Assembly (NCBI RefSeq): GCF_000783395.1
Contig: NZ_JSFK01000022.1
Span: forward strand, 1 to 64,000
Reading direction: 5' to 3'
Length of the DNA stretch: 64,000 nt
Source of the DNA: Pseudomonas chlororaphis
GTDB taxonomy: Bacteria; Pseudomonadota; Gammaproteobacteria; Pseudomonadales; Pseudomonadaceae
The position numbers and the translations under genes were made by a program. The notes beneath the pieces were generated by a model, which had not been told where the DNA came from, searched no databases, and saw only the letters and a list, made by a program, of their open reading frames with translations. This document shows, piece by piece, positions 26,278-34,333 of this stretch. Each line of letters begins with the position of its first letter. Position 1 is the stretch's first letter.

Positions 26278-27717
26278 TCAGCGTTTCACAGCAGTCGGCT
26301 TATGCAACTCAGCCCGCTTGCTCAGCAAATCAAACACCGCCGGATACGCCGGCCGTTCGATGTACCGCCCGGCACCACGCTCGGCGCGCAGGTCGCCATC
26401 GGCCCAGACCAGCCGGCCCTGGCTGACGGTATGGCTCGGCACGCCGCGCACGGTCTTGCCTTCGAAGATGTTGAAGTCCACCTGCTGATGGTGGGTCTTG
26501 GCGGAAATAGTGCGGGTGCCTTGCGGGTCCCACAGCACCAGATCGGCATCGGCGCCGACGCGAATCGCACCTTTGCGCGGGTAGAGATTGAAGATCTTCG
26601 CGGTGTTGGTGGAGGTGAGGGCGACGAAATCCTGCATCGATAAACGCCCGCTGTTGACGCCTTCATCCCACAACACCGCCATGCGATCTTCGATACCGGC
26701 CGTGCCGTTGGGAATCTTGCTGAAGTCATCGCGCCCGGCGGCTTTCTGCTCGGCGCAGAAGCAGCAGTGGTCGGTGGCGGTGGTGTGCAGATTGCCGTTT
26801 TGCAGTCCGTGCCACAGCGCCTCCTGATGGCCGCGCGGGCGGAACGGCGGGCTCATCACGTAACCGGCAGCGGTCTGCCAGTCCGGGTGCTGATACACGC
26901 TGTCGTCGAGCAGCAAATGCCCGGCGAGGACTTCGCCGTACACCGGCTGACCCTTGCTGCGTGCATAGGTGATTTCGTCGAGGGCCTCTTTGGTCGAAAC
27001 GTGCACCAGATACAACGGCGTGCCGATGGTTTCAGCGATACGAATCGCTCGACTCGCCGCTTCACCTTCAACCTGCGATGGCCGCGACAGCGGATGCGCC
27101 TCAGGGCCGGTGATGCCCTGGGCCATCAACTTGCGTTGCAGGTGATAAACCAACTCGCCATTTTCCGCGTGTACGGTCGGTACCGCGCCGAGTTCCAGGC
27201 AGCGTTCAAAACTCGCCACCAGCGTGTCATCGGCAGCCATGATCGCGTTCTTGTAGGCCATGAAATGCTTGAAGCTGTTGATGCCGTGATGGCTGACCAG
27301 CTCGGCCATTTCCTCGCGCACCTGTTCGCTCCACCAGGTGATTGCAACGTGGAAGCCATAGTCGGAGGCAGACTTTTCCGCCCAGCCGCGCCACTGATGA
27401 AACGCCTCCATCAGCGACTGCTGCGGATTGGGAATTACAAAGTCGATGATCGATGTGGTGCCGCCGGCCAGACCGGCCGCCGTGCCACTGTAGAAATCCT
27501 CACTGGCCACAGTGCCCATGAAGGGGAGTTGCATGTGGGTGTGCGGATCGATGCCGCCGGGCATCAGGTATTGGCCGCTGCCGTCGAGTACTTCGGCGCC
27601 GGCGGGAATATCAAGGTTTTCACCGATGGCTTTGATCACGCCGTCGGCGCAATAGACGTCGGCGCGATAACTTTCATCATGGGTAACAACGGTGGCGCCA
27701 CGGATCAACAGAGACAT
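26278..27717 (-). CDS. Dihydropyrimidinase / D-hydantoinase
   Basis: 479-aa cyclic amidohydrolase that opens dihydrouracil to N-carbamoyl-beta-alanine, step two of the reductive pathway (pydB in Pseudomonas). The metal motif GGIDPHTHMQLPFMGTVAS, the carboxylated lysine in SFKHFMAYKN, and HAENGELV and VHVS histidines place it in the dihydropyrimidinase branch of the amidohydrolase superfamily. Hydantoin specificity is possible, but the preA/preT neighbours favour pyrimidines. Confidence 0.93.
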   Translation of the reverse strand: MSLLIRGATVVTHDESYRADVYCADGVIKAIGENLDIPAGAEVLDGSGQYLMPGGIDPHTHMQLPFMGTVASEDFYSGTAAGLAGGTTSIIDFVIPNPQQSLMEAFHQWRGWAEKSASDYGFHVAITWWSEQVREEMAELVSHHGINSFKHFMAYKNAIMAADDTLVASFERCLELGAVPTVHAENGELVYHLQRKLMAQGITGPEAHPLSRPSQVEGEAASRAIRIAETIGTPLYLVHVSTKEALDEITYARSKGQPVYGEVLAGHLLLDDSVYQHPDWQTAAGYVMSPPFRPRGHQEALWHGLQNGNLHTTATDHCCFCAEQKAAGRDDFSKIPNGTAGIEDRMAVLWDEGVNSGRLSMQDFVALTSTNTAKIFNLYPRKGAIRVGADADLVLWDPQGTRTISAKTHHQQVDFNIFEGKTVRGVPSHTVSQGRLVWADGDLRAERGAGRYIERPAYPAVFDLLSKRAELHKPTAVKR

Positions 27718-27791
27718 TCCGAGTTCCTCGCAGGCATTGACCGACTTGTGTCGGTTCTAGATGTTTTATTGATGTACGGCGTTGCAGGGTG

Positions 27792-27817
27792 TATTCCTGT
27801 CAGCGCTGTCAGGAATA
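27792..27817. promoter_or_regulatory. 26-bp near-perfect palindrome upstream of the hydantoinase gene
   Basis: TATTCCTGTCAGC / GCTGTCAGGAATA: 12 of 13 positions pair with no spacer, 75-100 bp before the hydantoinase ATG. Size and symmetry suit a TetR-family operator, but no equivalent was seen before the tetR gene itself. The 626-bp gap 27718-28343 otherwise holds the element at 27911 and AT-rich promoter-like sequence; I see no gene in it. Confidence 0.5.
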
Positions 27818-27910
27818 GAAACTAGTCGCAGATTTGCAATAGATCAAGATTATTTTTTATAAGCTTATGACTACTTTAAGTGTATGAAAAATAACGATAA
27901 AAAATGTAAA

Positions 27911-27942
27911 TCACCAAAATGGTGAGGCCGTTCACCATTTTG
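27911..27942. promoter_or_regulatory. Overlapping palindromes in the hydantoinase/NCS1 divergent region
   Basis: TCACCAAAATGGTGA (6-bp arms, 3-bp centre) overlaps a second, larger inverted repeat CAAAATGGTGA / TCACCATTTTG (11-bp perfect arms, 6-bp loop). There is no T-run after it, so it looks like an operator with three TCACCA-type half-sites rather than a terminator. Regulator unknown. Confidence 0.5.
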
Positions 27943-28202
27943 ACGCACTTGACAGGATGGAAATATGAGCAAGATTTCCTATGTGAAATCAGCCGCTTGA
28001 AGTTGAGCTGCGGTTGCTCGCTCACGATGAAAATAAATGCAGTGCACCAGTTTGAGTCCTGTCTGTTCGGACAACTTGCCAGGTGTTTAGCCTGAGCACC
28101 CAGACAAGTTTCCGCGAACTCACCCGGTGAATAATTAAAACTGATGAATATCAGAAAGTTGCAAAGCGTTTAACGCTCGGCCCGATGCGCAAGCGGGGCA
28201 CC

Positions 28203-28217
28203 CGGCACGTTTATTGA
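28203..28217 (+). promoter_or_regulatory. Weak sigma-54-like promoter candidate before the NCS1 gene
   Basis: CGGCAC-N5-TTGA resembles the -24/-12 consensus TGGCAC-N5-TTGC with one mismatch in each block, about 115 bp before the permease ATG. Nitrogen-limitation control by RpoN would suit a pyrimidine nitrogen pathway, but a match this loose can occur by chance. Confidence 0.2.
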
Positions 28218-28343
28218 TGCCGCCGCTGACACCATGGCCGGTGCACGAAAGTTGTCAGTTCCTCCGGCCATCGTCCGGCTCGCACCCTCGTGTGCTAGCC
28301 GGCTGATGAGCAAAAAAATAATCAGAAGAACAGTGGAGCGGCC

Positions 28344-29828
28344 ATGCAACAGAACAGATCGCAAGTGACCGAGCGCGACGGCTTGTATGAACTCGAAGCC
28401 GGCAGCGACGTCCTCGACAGTCCCCGTTACAACCACGACATGGCACCGACCAAGGTGCGCGAACGAACCTGGAACAAATGGCACATCACCGCGCTGTGGG
28501 TCGGCATGTCGATCTGCGTGCCGACCTACACCCTCGGTGGCGTGCTGACGGCGTACTTCGGCTTGAGTGTTGGCGAAGCGCTGCTGGCGATTCTGTTCGC
28601 CAATATCATCGTGTTGATTCCGCTGACGCTGAACGCCTTTCCCGGCACCAAATACGGCATCCCGTTTCCCGTGTTGCTGCGCTCATCGTTCGGCATTCTT
28701 GGCTCCAACGTGCCCTGTTTGATTCGAGCGTTGGTCGCGTGTGGCTGGTTCGGCATCCAGACGATGTTTGGTGGCTTGGCGATTCACCTGTTTCTCGGCT
28801 CGATTTTCGACGGCTGGAAATCCCTTGGCGGAACGGGGGAGGTGATCGGCTTCATGGTGTTCTGGGCGCTGAACCTGTGGGTGGTGATTCGTGGCGCCGA
28901 ATCGATCAAGTGGCTGGAAACCTTGTCGGCGCCGTTGCTGGTGGCGGTCGGCATTGGCCTGCTGGTGTGGGCGATGCCCAGTGTGTCGATGACCGAGCTG
29001 CTGGCGATTCCGGCCAAACGTCCGGAGGGCGCCAGTGTGGTGAGTTACTTCGCTGCCGGGCTGACGGCGATGGTCGGTTTCTGGGCGACGTTGTCGCTGA
29101 ACATTCCTGACTTCAGCCGTTACGCCAAGAGCCAGAAAGATCAGATCCTCGGGCAGATTTTCGGGCTGCCGCTGACGATGTTTTTGTTCGCCTCGCTGGG
29201 CGTGATCATGACCGCCGCGTCGGTGAAACTGGTCGGTGTGACCGTCTCCGATCCGGTCACTCTGATCGGGCATATCCAGAGCCCGGTGTGGGTGGCGGTG
29301 GCGATGGCATTGATCATCATCGCCACGTTGTCGACCAACACCGCCGCCAATATCGTCTCGCCAACCAATGACTTTCAGAACATCGCGCCCAAGGTCATCA
29401 ATCGCACCAAAGCGGTGTTGCTGACCGGGTTTGTCGGGTTGTTGTTGATGGGCCATGAACTGCTGAAAAAACTCGGTCTGATCGTTTCCGATGTGAGCCT
29501 GGAAACCGTGTATTCCAACTGGCTGCTGGGCTATTCGAGCCTGCTCGGGCCGATTGCCGGGATCATGGTGGTGGACTATTTCCTGATCAAGAAACAGCAA
29601 CTGGACCTGGCCGGGCTGTACCGCGACGACGTGTATCCGGCGTGGAACTGGGCCGGGTTTCTCGCGTTCGGTGTGCCGGTGGTGCTGACCTTGTTGTCGC
29701 TGGGTAGCGATGCGTTCAGCTGGTTCTACAGCTATGGCTGGTTCACCGGCTCGGCGCTGGGCGGGATTATTTATTACGGGTTGTGCGTGATGCGTGCGCA
29801 GCCATCGATCGTTAAATCAGCGGTGTAA
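28344..29828 (+). CDS. NCS1-family nucleobase/hydantoin:cation symporter
   Basis: 494-aa inner-membrane permease with about 12 hydrophobic segments and NCS1 signatures in helix 1 (WVGMSICVPTYTLGG), helix 3 (CGWFGIQTMFGG) and helix 6 (GFWATLSLNIPDFSRYAKS). It is divergent from the hydantoinase gene and followed by the carbamoyl-amidohydrolase, so uracil/thymine or dihydropyrimidine uptake is likely. Hydantoin or allantoin cannot be excluded from sequence alone. Confidence 0.92.
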   Translation: MQQNRSQVTERDGLYELEAGSDVLDSPRYNHDMAPTKVRERTWNKWHITALWVGMSICVPTYTLGGVLTAYFGLSVGEALLAILFANIIVLIPLTLNAFPGTKYGIPFPVLLRSSFGILGSNVPCLIRALVACGWFGIQTMFGGLAIHLFLGSIFDGWKSLGGTGEVIGFMVFWALNLWVVIRGAESIKWLETLSAPLLVAVGIGLLVWAMPSVSMTELLAIPAKRPEGASVVSYFAAGLTAMVGFWATLSLNIPDFSRYAKSQKDQILGQIFGLPLTMFLFASLGVIMTAASVKLVGVTVSDPVTLIGHIQSPVWVAVAMALIIIATLSTNTAANIVSPTNDFQNIAPKVINRTKAVLLTGFVGLLLMGHELLKKLGLIVSDVSLETVYSNWLLGYSSLLGPIAGIMVVDYFLIKKQQLDLAGLYRDDVYPAWNWAGFLAFGVPVVLTLLSLGSDAFSWFYSYGWFTGSALGGIIYYGLCVMRAQPSIVKSAV

Positions 29829-29838
29829 GTGAGGGCCC

Positions 29839-29929
29839 CATCGCTGGCAAGCCAGCTCCCACAAGGATTGAGTCGTACACAAATTGTGTGTTCAACCCAA
29901 AACCTGTGGGAGCTGGCTTGCCAGCGATG
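29839..29929. repeat. REP doublet between NCS1 gene and amidohydrolase gene
   Basis: Inverted REP units CATCGCTGGCAAGCCAGCTCCCACA and TGTGGGAGCTGGCTTGCCAGCGATG flank about 36 bp. It lies inside the presumed permease-amidohydrolase operon. Confidence 0.93.
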
Positions 29930-29986
29930 TCGGCCTGACAGACACCACAGCAGTATCCATAAGAAAAGCAGCCTGAGGAGATCCCC

Positions 29987-31270
29987 ATGAACGCAGCCGT
30001 AGACGTTCTGCAATCGACCCATCAGCACATCAACCGCGATCGCTTGTGGGCGTCGCTCATGGAGCTGGCCAAACTCGGCGCGACGGTCAAGGGCGGTGTC
30101 TGTCGCCTGGCCCTGACCGATCTCGACCGCCAGGCCCGCGACCTGTTCGTGCAATGGTGCAAGGACGCCGGATGCAGCGTCACGGTTGATGCTGTCGGCA
30201 ACATCTTCGCCCGTCGCCCCGGGCGTAATCCCAATCTGCCACCGGTGATGACCGGCAGTCACATTGATACCCAACCCACCGGCGGCAAGTTCGACGGCTG
30301 CTTCGGCGTGCTCGCCGGCGTCGAAGTGCTGCGCACGCTCAACGACCTCGGCGTGGAAACCGAAGCGCCGCTGGAAGTGGTGGTCTGGACCAACGAAGAA
30401 GGCTCGCGCTTCGCTCCGTGCATGATGGGTTCGGGTGTGTTCGCCGAGAAATTCACCCTCGAAGAAACCCTCGCCAAGGTCGATGCCGACGGCGTCACCG
30501 TTGGCGAAGCGCTCAACGCCATCGGCTACGCCGGCCCGCGCAAAGTCAGCGGGCATAAGGTCGGCGCTTATTTCGAGGCGCACATCGAACAAGGCCCGAT
30601 CCTCGAAGACGAACAGAAAACCATCGGCGTTGTGTTGGGCGCGTTGGGGCAGAAGTGGTTCGACCTCAAACTTCGCGGCGTCGAAGCGCATGCCGGCCCG
30701 ACGCCGATGCACCTGCGCAAAGATGCACTGGTCGGCGCCTCGGTGATCGTCGGCGCCGTCAACCGCGCCGCCCTCGGTCATCAACCCCATGCCTGTGGCA
30801 CCGTCGGTTGCCTGCAAGCCTATCCTGGCTCGCGCAACGTCATCCCCGGTGAAGTGCGCATGACCCTCGACTTCCGTCATCTGGAACCGGCGCGTCTCGA
30901 CTCGATGATTGCCGAGGTGAAGCAAGTCATCGAGGCCACCTGTGAAGAACATGGCCTGACCTATGAACTGACGCCAACAGCGGACTTCCCGCCGCTGTAC
31001 TTCGAAAAGGGCTGTGTGGAAGCCGTGCGCGGCGCGGCGAAAGGGCTTGGCTTGTCGAATATGGACATCGTCAGCGGCGCCGGGCATGACGCGATTTTCC
31101 TCGCCGAACTCGGCCCGGCCGGGATGATCTTCGTGCCGTGCGAAGGCGGCATCAGCCACAACGAAATCGAGAACGCCGCGCCGGATGATCTGGCGGCGGG
31201 GTGTGCGGTGTTGTTGCGGGCGATGTTGGCGGCGTCGGCGATGGTCGCGGGAGGACAGCGGGCGGCTTGA
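29987..31270 (+). CDS. N-carbamoyl-beta-alanine amidohydrolase (M20 family Zn hydrolase)
   Basis: 427-aa peptidase-M20-type hydrolase that releases beta-alanine (or 3-aminoisobutyrate), CO2 and ammonia, the last step of the pathway (pydC in Pseudomonas). It has metal ligands in GSHIDTQPTGGKFDG (H, D) and WTNEEGSRF (E), the lid/dimer segment VEAHAGPTPMHLRKDAL, and GAGHDAIF with the terminal SHNE. Allantoate amidohydrolase and L-carbamoylase share these motifs; the neighbouring preA/preT/hydantoinase genes decide in favour of beta-ureidopropionase. Confidence 0.92.
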   Translation: MNAAVDVLQSTHQHINRDRLWASLMELAKLGATVKGGVCRLALTDLDRQARDLFVQWCKDAGCSVTVDAVGNIFARRPGRNPNLPPVMTGSHIDTQPTGGKFDGCFGVLAGVEVLRTLNDLGVETEAPLEVVVWTNEEGSRFAPCMMGSGVFAEKFTLEETLAKVDADGVTVGEALNAIGYAGPRKVSGHKVGAYFEAHIEQGPILEDEQKTIGVVLGALGQKWFDLKLRGVEAHAGPTPMHLRKDALVGASVIVGAVNRAALGHQPHACGTVGCLQAYPGSRNVIPGEVRMTLDFRHLEPARLDSMIAEVKQVIEATCEEHGLTYELTPTADFPPLYFEKGCVEAVRGAAKGLGLSNMDIVSGAGHDAIFLAELGPAGMIFVPCEGGISHNEIENAAPDDLAAGCAVLLRAMLAASAMVAGGQRAA

Positions 31271-31328
31271 AGATCAAAAGATCGCAGCCTTGTAGGAGCT
31301 GTCGAGTAAAACGAGGCTGCGATCTTTT
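31268..31328. repeat. Inverted repeat of the GTAGGAGCTG/GATCTTTT family
   Basis: AGATCAAAAGATCGCAGCCTTGTAG...CGAGGCTGCGATCTTTT begins inside the amidohydrolase stop codon and can fold as AAAAGATCGCAGCCT / GGCTGCGATCTTTT. A trailing TTTT lets it act as a transcription terminator of the pyd genes. Confidence 0.8.
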
Positions 31329-31371
31329 CCTGTCACCCAAACGTCACATGCTTGTGCGATTTTGCCGGCCC

Positions 31372-32313
31372 ATGAAAATCATCACCTCCGGCGCGTCCTA
31401 TCTGGACATCGACGCCTACGCCTGCTGCATCGCTTACGCAGAATTGCTCAACCTGCAAGGCATTCCCGCCCGCGCCGTCAGCAGCGCGCAACCCAACGCC
31501 AGCGTTTCGCACACCGTGCTCGGCTGGGCTGCTGCTTTTGACGATTACCAGCCGACGCTGGACGATGAGTTTGTCCTGGTCGATGTCTCCGACTATCACC
31601 ATTTTGACCCGTTGGTGGTGCGCGAACGGGTGGTGGAGGTCATCGATCATCATCCGGGGTACGAGCATTACTGGCAGCAGAAGCTTGGAGCCGCCGCCGA
31701 TATCCGTGCGATCGGCGCTGCGGCAACCCAGGTTTTTCAGCGCTGGCAGACGGCCGGTGTGCTGCCGCAGATCAGCGTGCCAGGTGCCGCTTTGCTGGCG
31801 ACGGCGATTCTCGACAACACGCTGAACTTCACCGGACAGATGACCACGCCAGCGGACATCGAGGCCTACGCCGACCTCGCTTCACGGGCAAAACTGCCGA
31901 CAGACTGGCCCCGGCAGTATTTTCTTGAATGTCAGGCCTCGATCGAATCGGATCTGGCCGCTGCATTGTCGGCCGACTCGAAATGGATGAAACCCGAAAG
32001 CAACCTGCCAGGCTTTTTTGTGCAAATGACCGTATGGGATGCTGATGCTTTGCTGCAAAAGCATCGGCCGATGATCGAGCGCTGGATGGCAGAGCAGGGC
32101 GATGACTGGCTGTTGAATGTGATCAGTATCCGCGACCGCAAAAGCTGCTTTCTGGCGCCAGACGAGGTCAGCCAGCAAAAGCTCAATCGCTTGTTGCCAC
32201 TTGACTGGCAGGCCGGATTGGCCGTGCGATCGCCGTCAATGCTGCGCAAGGAACTGTTGAGATTGGGGCTGGACGCTGGCAGTCACTGCGCACCAAACAC
32301 CATCGTCCAGTAA
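31372..32313 (+). CDS. DHH-family phosphoesterase
   Basis: 313-aa protein with DHH-superfamily metal motifs: an aspartate pair in SGASYLDIDAYACC, FVLVDVSDYHHF and EVIDHHPGYEHY (the DHH signature). A GATATxVF-like helix and ATAILDNTLNF resemble class C inorganic pyrophosphatases/exopolyphosphatases. It may cleave pyrophosphate, short polyphosphate or a nucleotide; substrate unknown. I use the ATG at 31372; one at 31348 is in frame. Its 3' end overlaps the converging CAP gene by 31 bp. Confidence 0.82.
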   Translation: MKIITSGASYLDIDAYACCIAYAELLNLQGIPARAVSSAQPNASVSHTVLGWAAAFDDYQPTLDDEFVLVDVSDYHHFDPLVVRERVVEVIDHHPGYEHYWQQKLGAAADIRAIGAAATQVFQRWQTAGVLPQISVPGAALLATAILDNTLNFTGQMTTPADIEAYADLASRAKLPTDWPRQYFLECQASIESDLAAALSADSKWMKPESNLPGFFVQMTVWDADALLQKHRPMIERWMAEQGDDWLLNVISIRDRKSCFLAPDEVSQQKLNRLLPLDWQAGLAVRSPSMLRKELLRLGLDAGSHCAPNTIVQ

Positions 32314-33149
32314 ACCCCTTCATCACTGCGCGCCTCACTGGCAAACCCGGCACCAACCTGGGTAAACATCGGGTTCATCAGGTTGGCGCAATGCCCGGGA
32401 CTGGCCAGCCATCCGGCCATGGCCTTGCCCGGTGAACTCTGTCCAGCCGCAATGTTTTCGCCAATTTGCCGACCACGATAACCCGCCGCACGGGCACGAT
32501 CGGCGGGCAGGTCGCCATCCGGGTCACGGTGGGCAAAATAGTTGCCGTAAGCCATGGCTTTGCTGTGTCTCTGTGCGGCGGCGCCCAGCGCGGCGTTCCA
32601 GCTCAATGGCCGGGCGGCGGCGAAGCGCTGGCGTCCACACATCCGTGGCCGGGCGCGCGCGGCGTTGACCTCGGCGAGCAACGCCTTGCCGACGCTGCGG
32701 TTATCGCCAACGCGGCTGTCGAGCACCGGTTGCGCCAACACCACTTGCCACTCATTGCGCGAACGACTGACACCGATGTCGGCGTAGCTCGCATCCAGCA
32801 GCGCGGCGCAGTGCTCGTCTTGCAGCAGGTCAAAAGCTTCTTCGGCGTCCTCGGCCCCGACCACGCGAATACTGCGCACCGCGACAGCGGAATAGCCTGA
32901 CGACTTCAACGCTTCACGCATGCCGCCGGCGTAGCGATAACCGATCGGCAAAGCCAGGTTCGACTTCAGCGCCAACGGTGCCAGCCGTTGCGCCGGGCGT
33001 CGATCGCAGCGTTGTGGATGGGCGCGATAGTCATTGATGGCGGCCACCAGTTGCCGCTCCGCACCGGCATGGGCGGTTGCAGCGAACAGCGGCGAAAGGA
33101 TCAGCAGGCACAGCGAAACGAAGCGAGACGAGCGAACGGCGTGGCGCAT
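32283..33149 (-). CDS. Secreted CAP-domain (SCP/PR-1/YkwD-like) protein
   Basis: 288 aa with a signal peptide (LCLLILSPLFAATAHA, cleavage near residue 28). The C-terminal half (about 155-288) is a CAP domain: HSKAMAYGNYFAH, IGENIAAGQ and SPGHCANLMNP. The N-terminal part (about 30-150) looks like a degenerate first CAP-like half without those residues. Function of bacterial CAP proteins is poorly known. It overlaps the DHH gene tail to tail by 31 bp. Confidence 0.85.
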   Translation of the reverse strand: MRHAVRSSRFVSLCLLILSPLFAATAHAGAERQLVAAINDYRAHPQRCDRRPAQRLAPLALKSNLALPIGYRYAGGMREALKSSGYSAVAVRSIRVVGAEDAEEAFDLLQDEHCAALLDASYADIGVSRSRNEWQVVLAQPVLDSRVGDNRSVGKALLAEVNAARARPRMCGRQRFAAARPLSWNAALGAAAQRHSKAMAYGNYFAHRDPDGDLPADRARAAGYRGRQIGENIAAGQSSPGKAMAGWLASPGHCANLMNPMFTQVGAGFASEARSDEGVYWTMVFGAQ

Positions 33150-33318
33150 GAGACGGGCAGCTCTGAAGGAGGACAGCGCATAAGTTGGGTGAACCGCAGA
33201 ACGCGGCGCGGGTAGGACTGGGTTTTTTCGACTTGGTTCAAGGGGCGGGGAGGGGTTTTATTGTCGGGCGACGACTTGCTGGTTGTTTCAGGAAGATTAA
33301 GCGTGGTTGGACTGGCCT

Positions 33319-33409
33319 CATCGCTGGCAAGCCAGCTCCCACAGGGTGCGGCGTCGTACACAAAATTGTGCTCGCCACAAAAACTGTGGGAGCTGGCTTG
33401 CCAGCGATG
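33319..33409. repeat. REP doublet
   Basis: CATCGCTGGCAAGCCAGCTCCCACAGG and CTGTGGGAGCTGGCTTGCCAGCGATG inverted around about 38 bp, in the 301-bp gap between the CAP gene start (33149) and the alpha/beta hydrolase stop (33451). Nothing else stands out in this gap. Confidence 0.93.
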
Positions 33410-33450
33410 GCGCCCGCCCAGCCAACACAAAAAGCACGGTTGAATCCCCA

Positions 33451-34221
33451 TCAGCGATTCAACACATCCCCCATCCACTGCAAATACTGCGCACGGTCGG
33501 AAATCGAGTTATGCCCCGAGTCCGGCACCACCCTGAGCACCGCCACGCCTTGCGGGAAACTCTCCAGCAAACGCTGGGTGCTGGCGCGAGGTATCACCTC
33601 GTCGTCGCTCGCCGCCAGCAACAACGTCGGCACGCGGATATGCGCGGCGTATTTGCCTGACTCGAAACGATCCTTGAGCAACCACTTCACCGGCACCCAC
33701 GGATATTGCCGCGCCGCGATTTCTTCGAGGCTGTTGTAAGGCGTCACCAGAATCAGCTGCTGCACCGGCCGTTGACTGGCCAGACGCACCGCGACGCCAG
33801 AACCGAGGCTGCGCCCGACCACGGCAACCTGCGGATGACTGGCGTACACCTGATCAAACAGCGCCAACGCATCCTCGGCAATCGCCGCCTCGGACGCTGA
33901 ACCGTCGCTGCCACCGAAGCCGCGGTAGTTCAGCAGATACACCGCGTATTCGGGAAACGCCTCGGCAAACTCCGGCAGATTGCGCGATACATCCTCGGCA
34001 TTGCCGCCGAAATAGATCAGCGCCCGCGACCCGGCCCGCTCGCGGGTGAGCACCGAAACCTGCGCGTCCGGCATCGACAAGGTCAGTTGTGAGTCGGTGC
34101 TTGTGACGGCATTGGGCTGCGGAAAATAGATCAGCGAACGCTGAAAAAAGAACAGCGCCGCGCACAGCACCAGGTACACGGCAACGATCAATGCGACGAG
34201 TGACATCAGGGTTCGGGACAT
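33451..34221 (-). CDS. Membrane-anchored alpha/beta hydrolase
   Basis: 256-aa alpha/beta-hydrolase with an uncleaved N-terminal helix (MSLVALIVAVYLVLCAALFFFQ). The nucleophile elbow is GRSLGSG, the oxyanion region YFGGNAE, and the C-terminal acid and His lie in ASDDEVIPRAS and SGHNSI. It resembles the YfhR/BEM46 group of membrane-associated hydrolases. I use ATG 34221; an upstream in-frame codon at 34344 overlaps the divergent aldo/keto reductase. Substrate unknown. Confidence 0.87.
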   Translation of the reverse strand: MSRTLMSLVALIVAVYLVLCAALFFFQRSLIYFPQPNAVTSTDSQLTLSMPDAQVSVLTRERAGSRALIYFGGNAEDVSRNLPEFAEAFPEYAVYLLNYRGFGGSDGSASEAAIAEDALALFDQVYASHPQVAVVGRSLGSGVAVRLASQRPVQQLILVTPYNSLEEIAARQYPWVPVKWLLKDRFESGKYAAHIRVPTLLLAASDDEVIPRASTQRLLESFPQGVAVLRVVPDSGHNSISDRAQYLQWMGDVLNR

Positions 34222-34333
34222 TCGGCTACTTTTAACGGGGTGTGGAGGATCGCTGTCGCAGTGTAGTCCAGCGCTGCCAACGGACGAGCCATACACACAA
34301 CGTGCAACAGATCCACGCAGCAGGGGAACCAGC

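Noticed and set aside
27958..28000. Short ORF after ATATGAGC in the hydantoinase/permease gap
   Set aside because: Eleven codons only, no Shine-Dalgarno sequence, no recognisable product.
28170..28484. 104-codon leftward frame before and into the NCS1 gene
   Set aside because: It overlaps the start of a well-supported permease gene antisense and has no start signal or domain.
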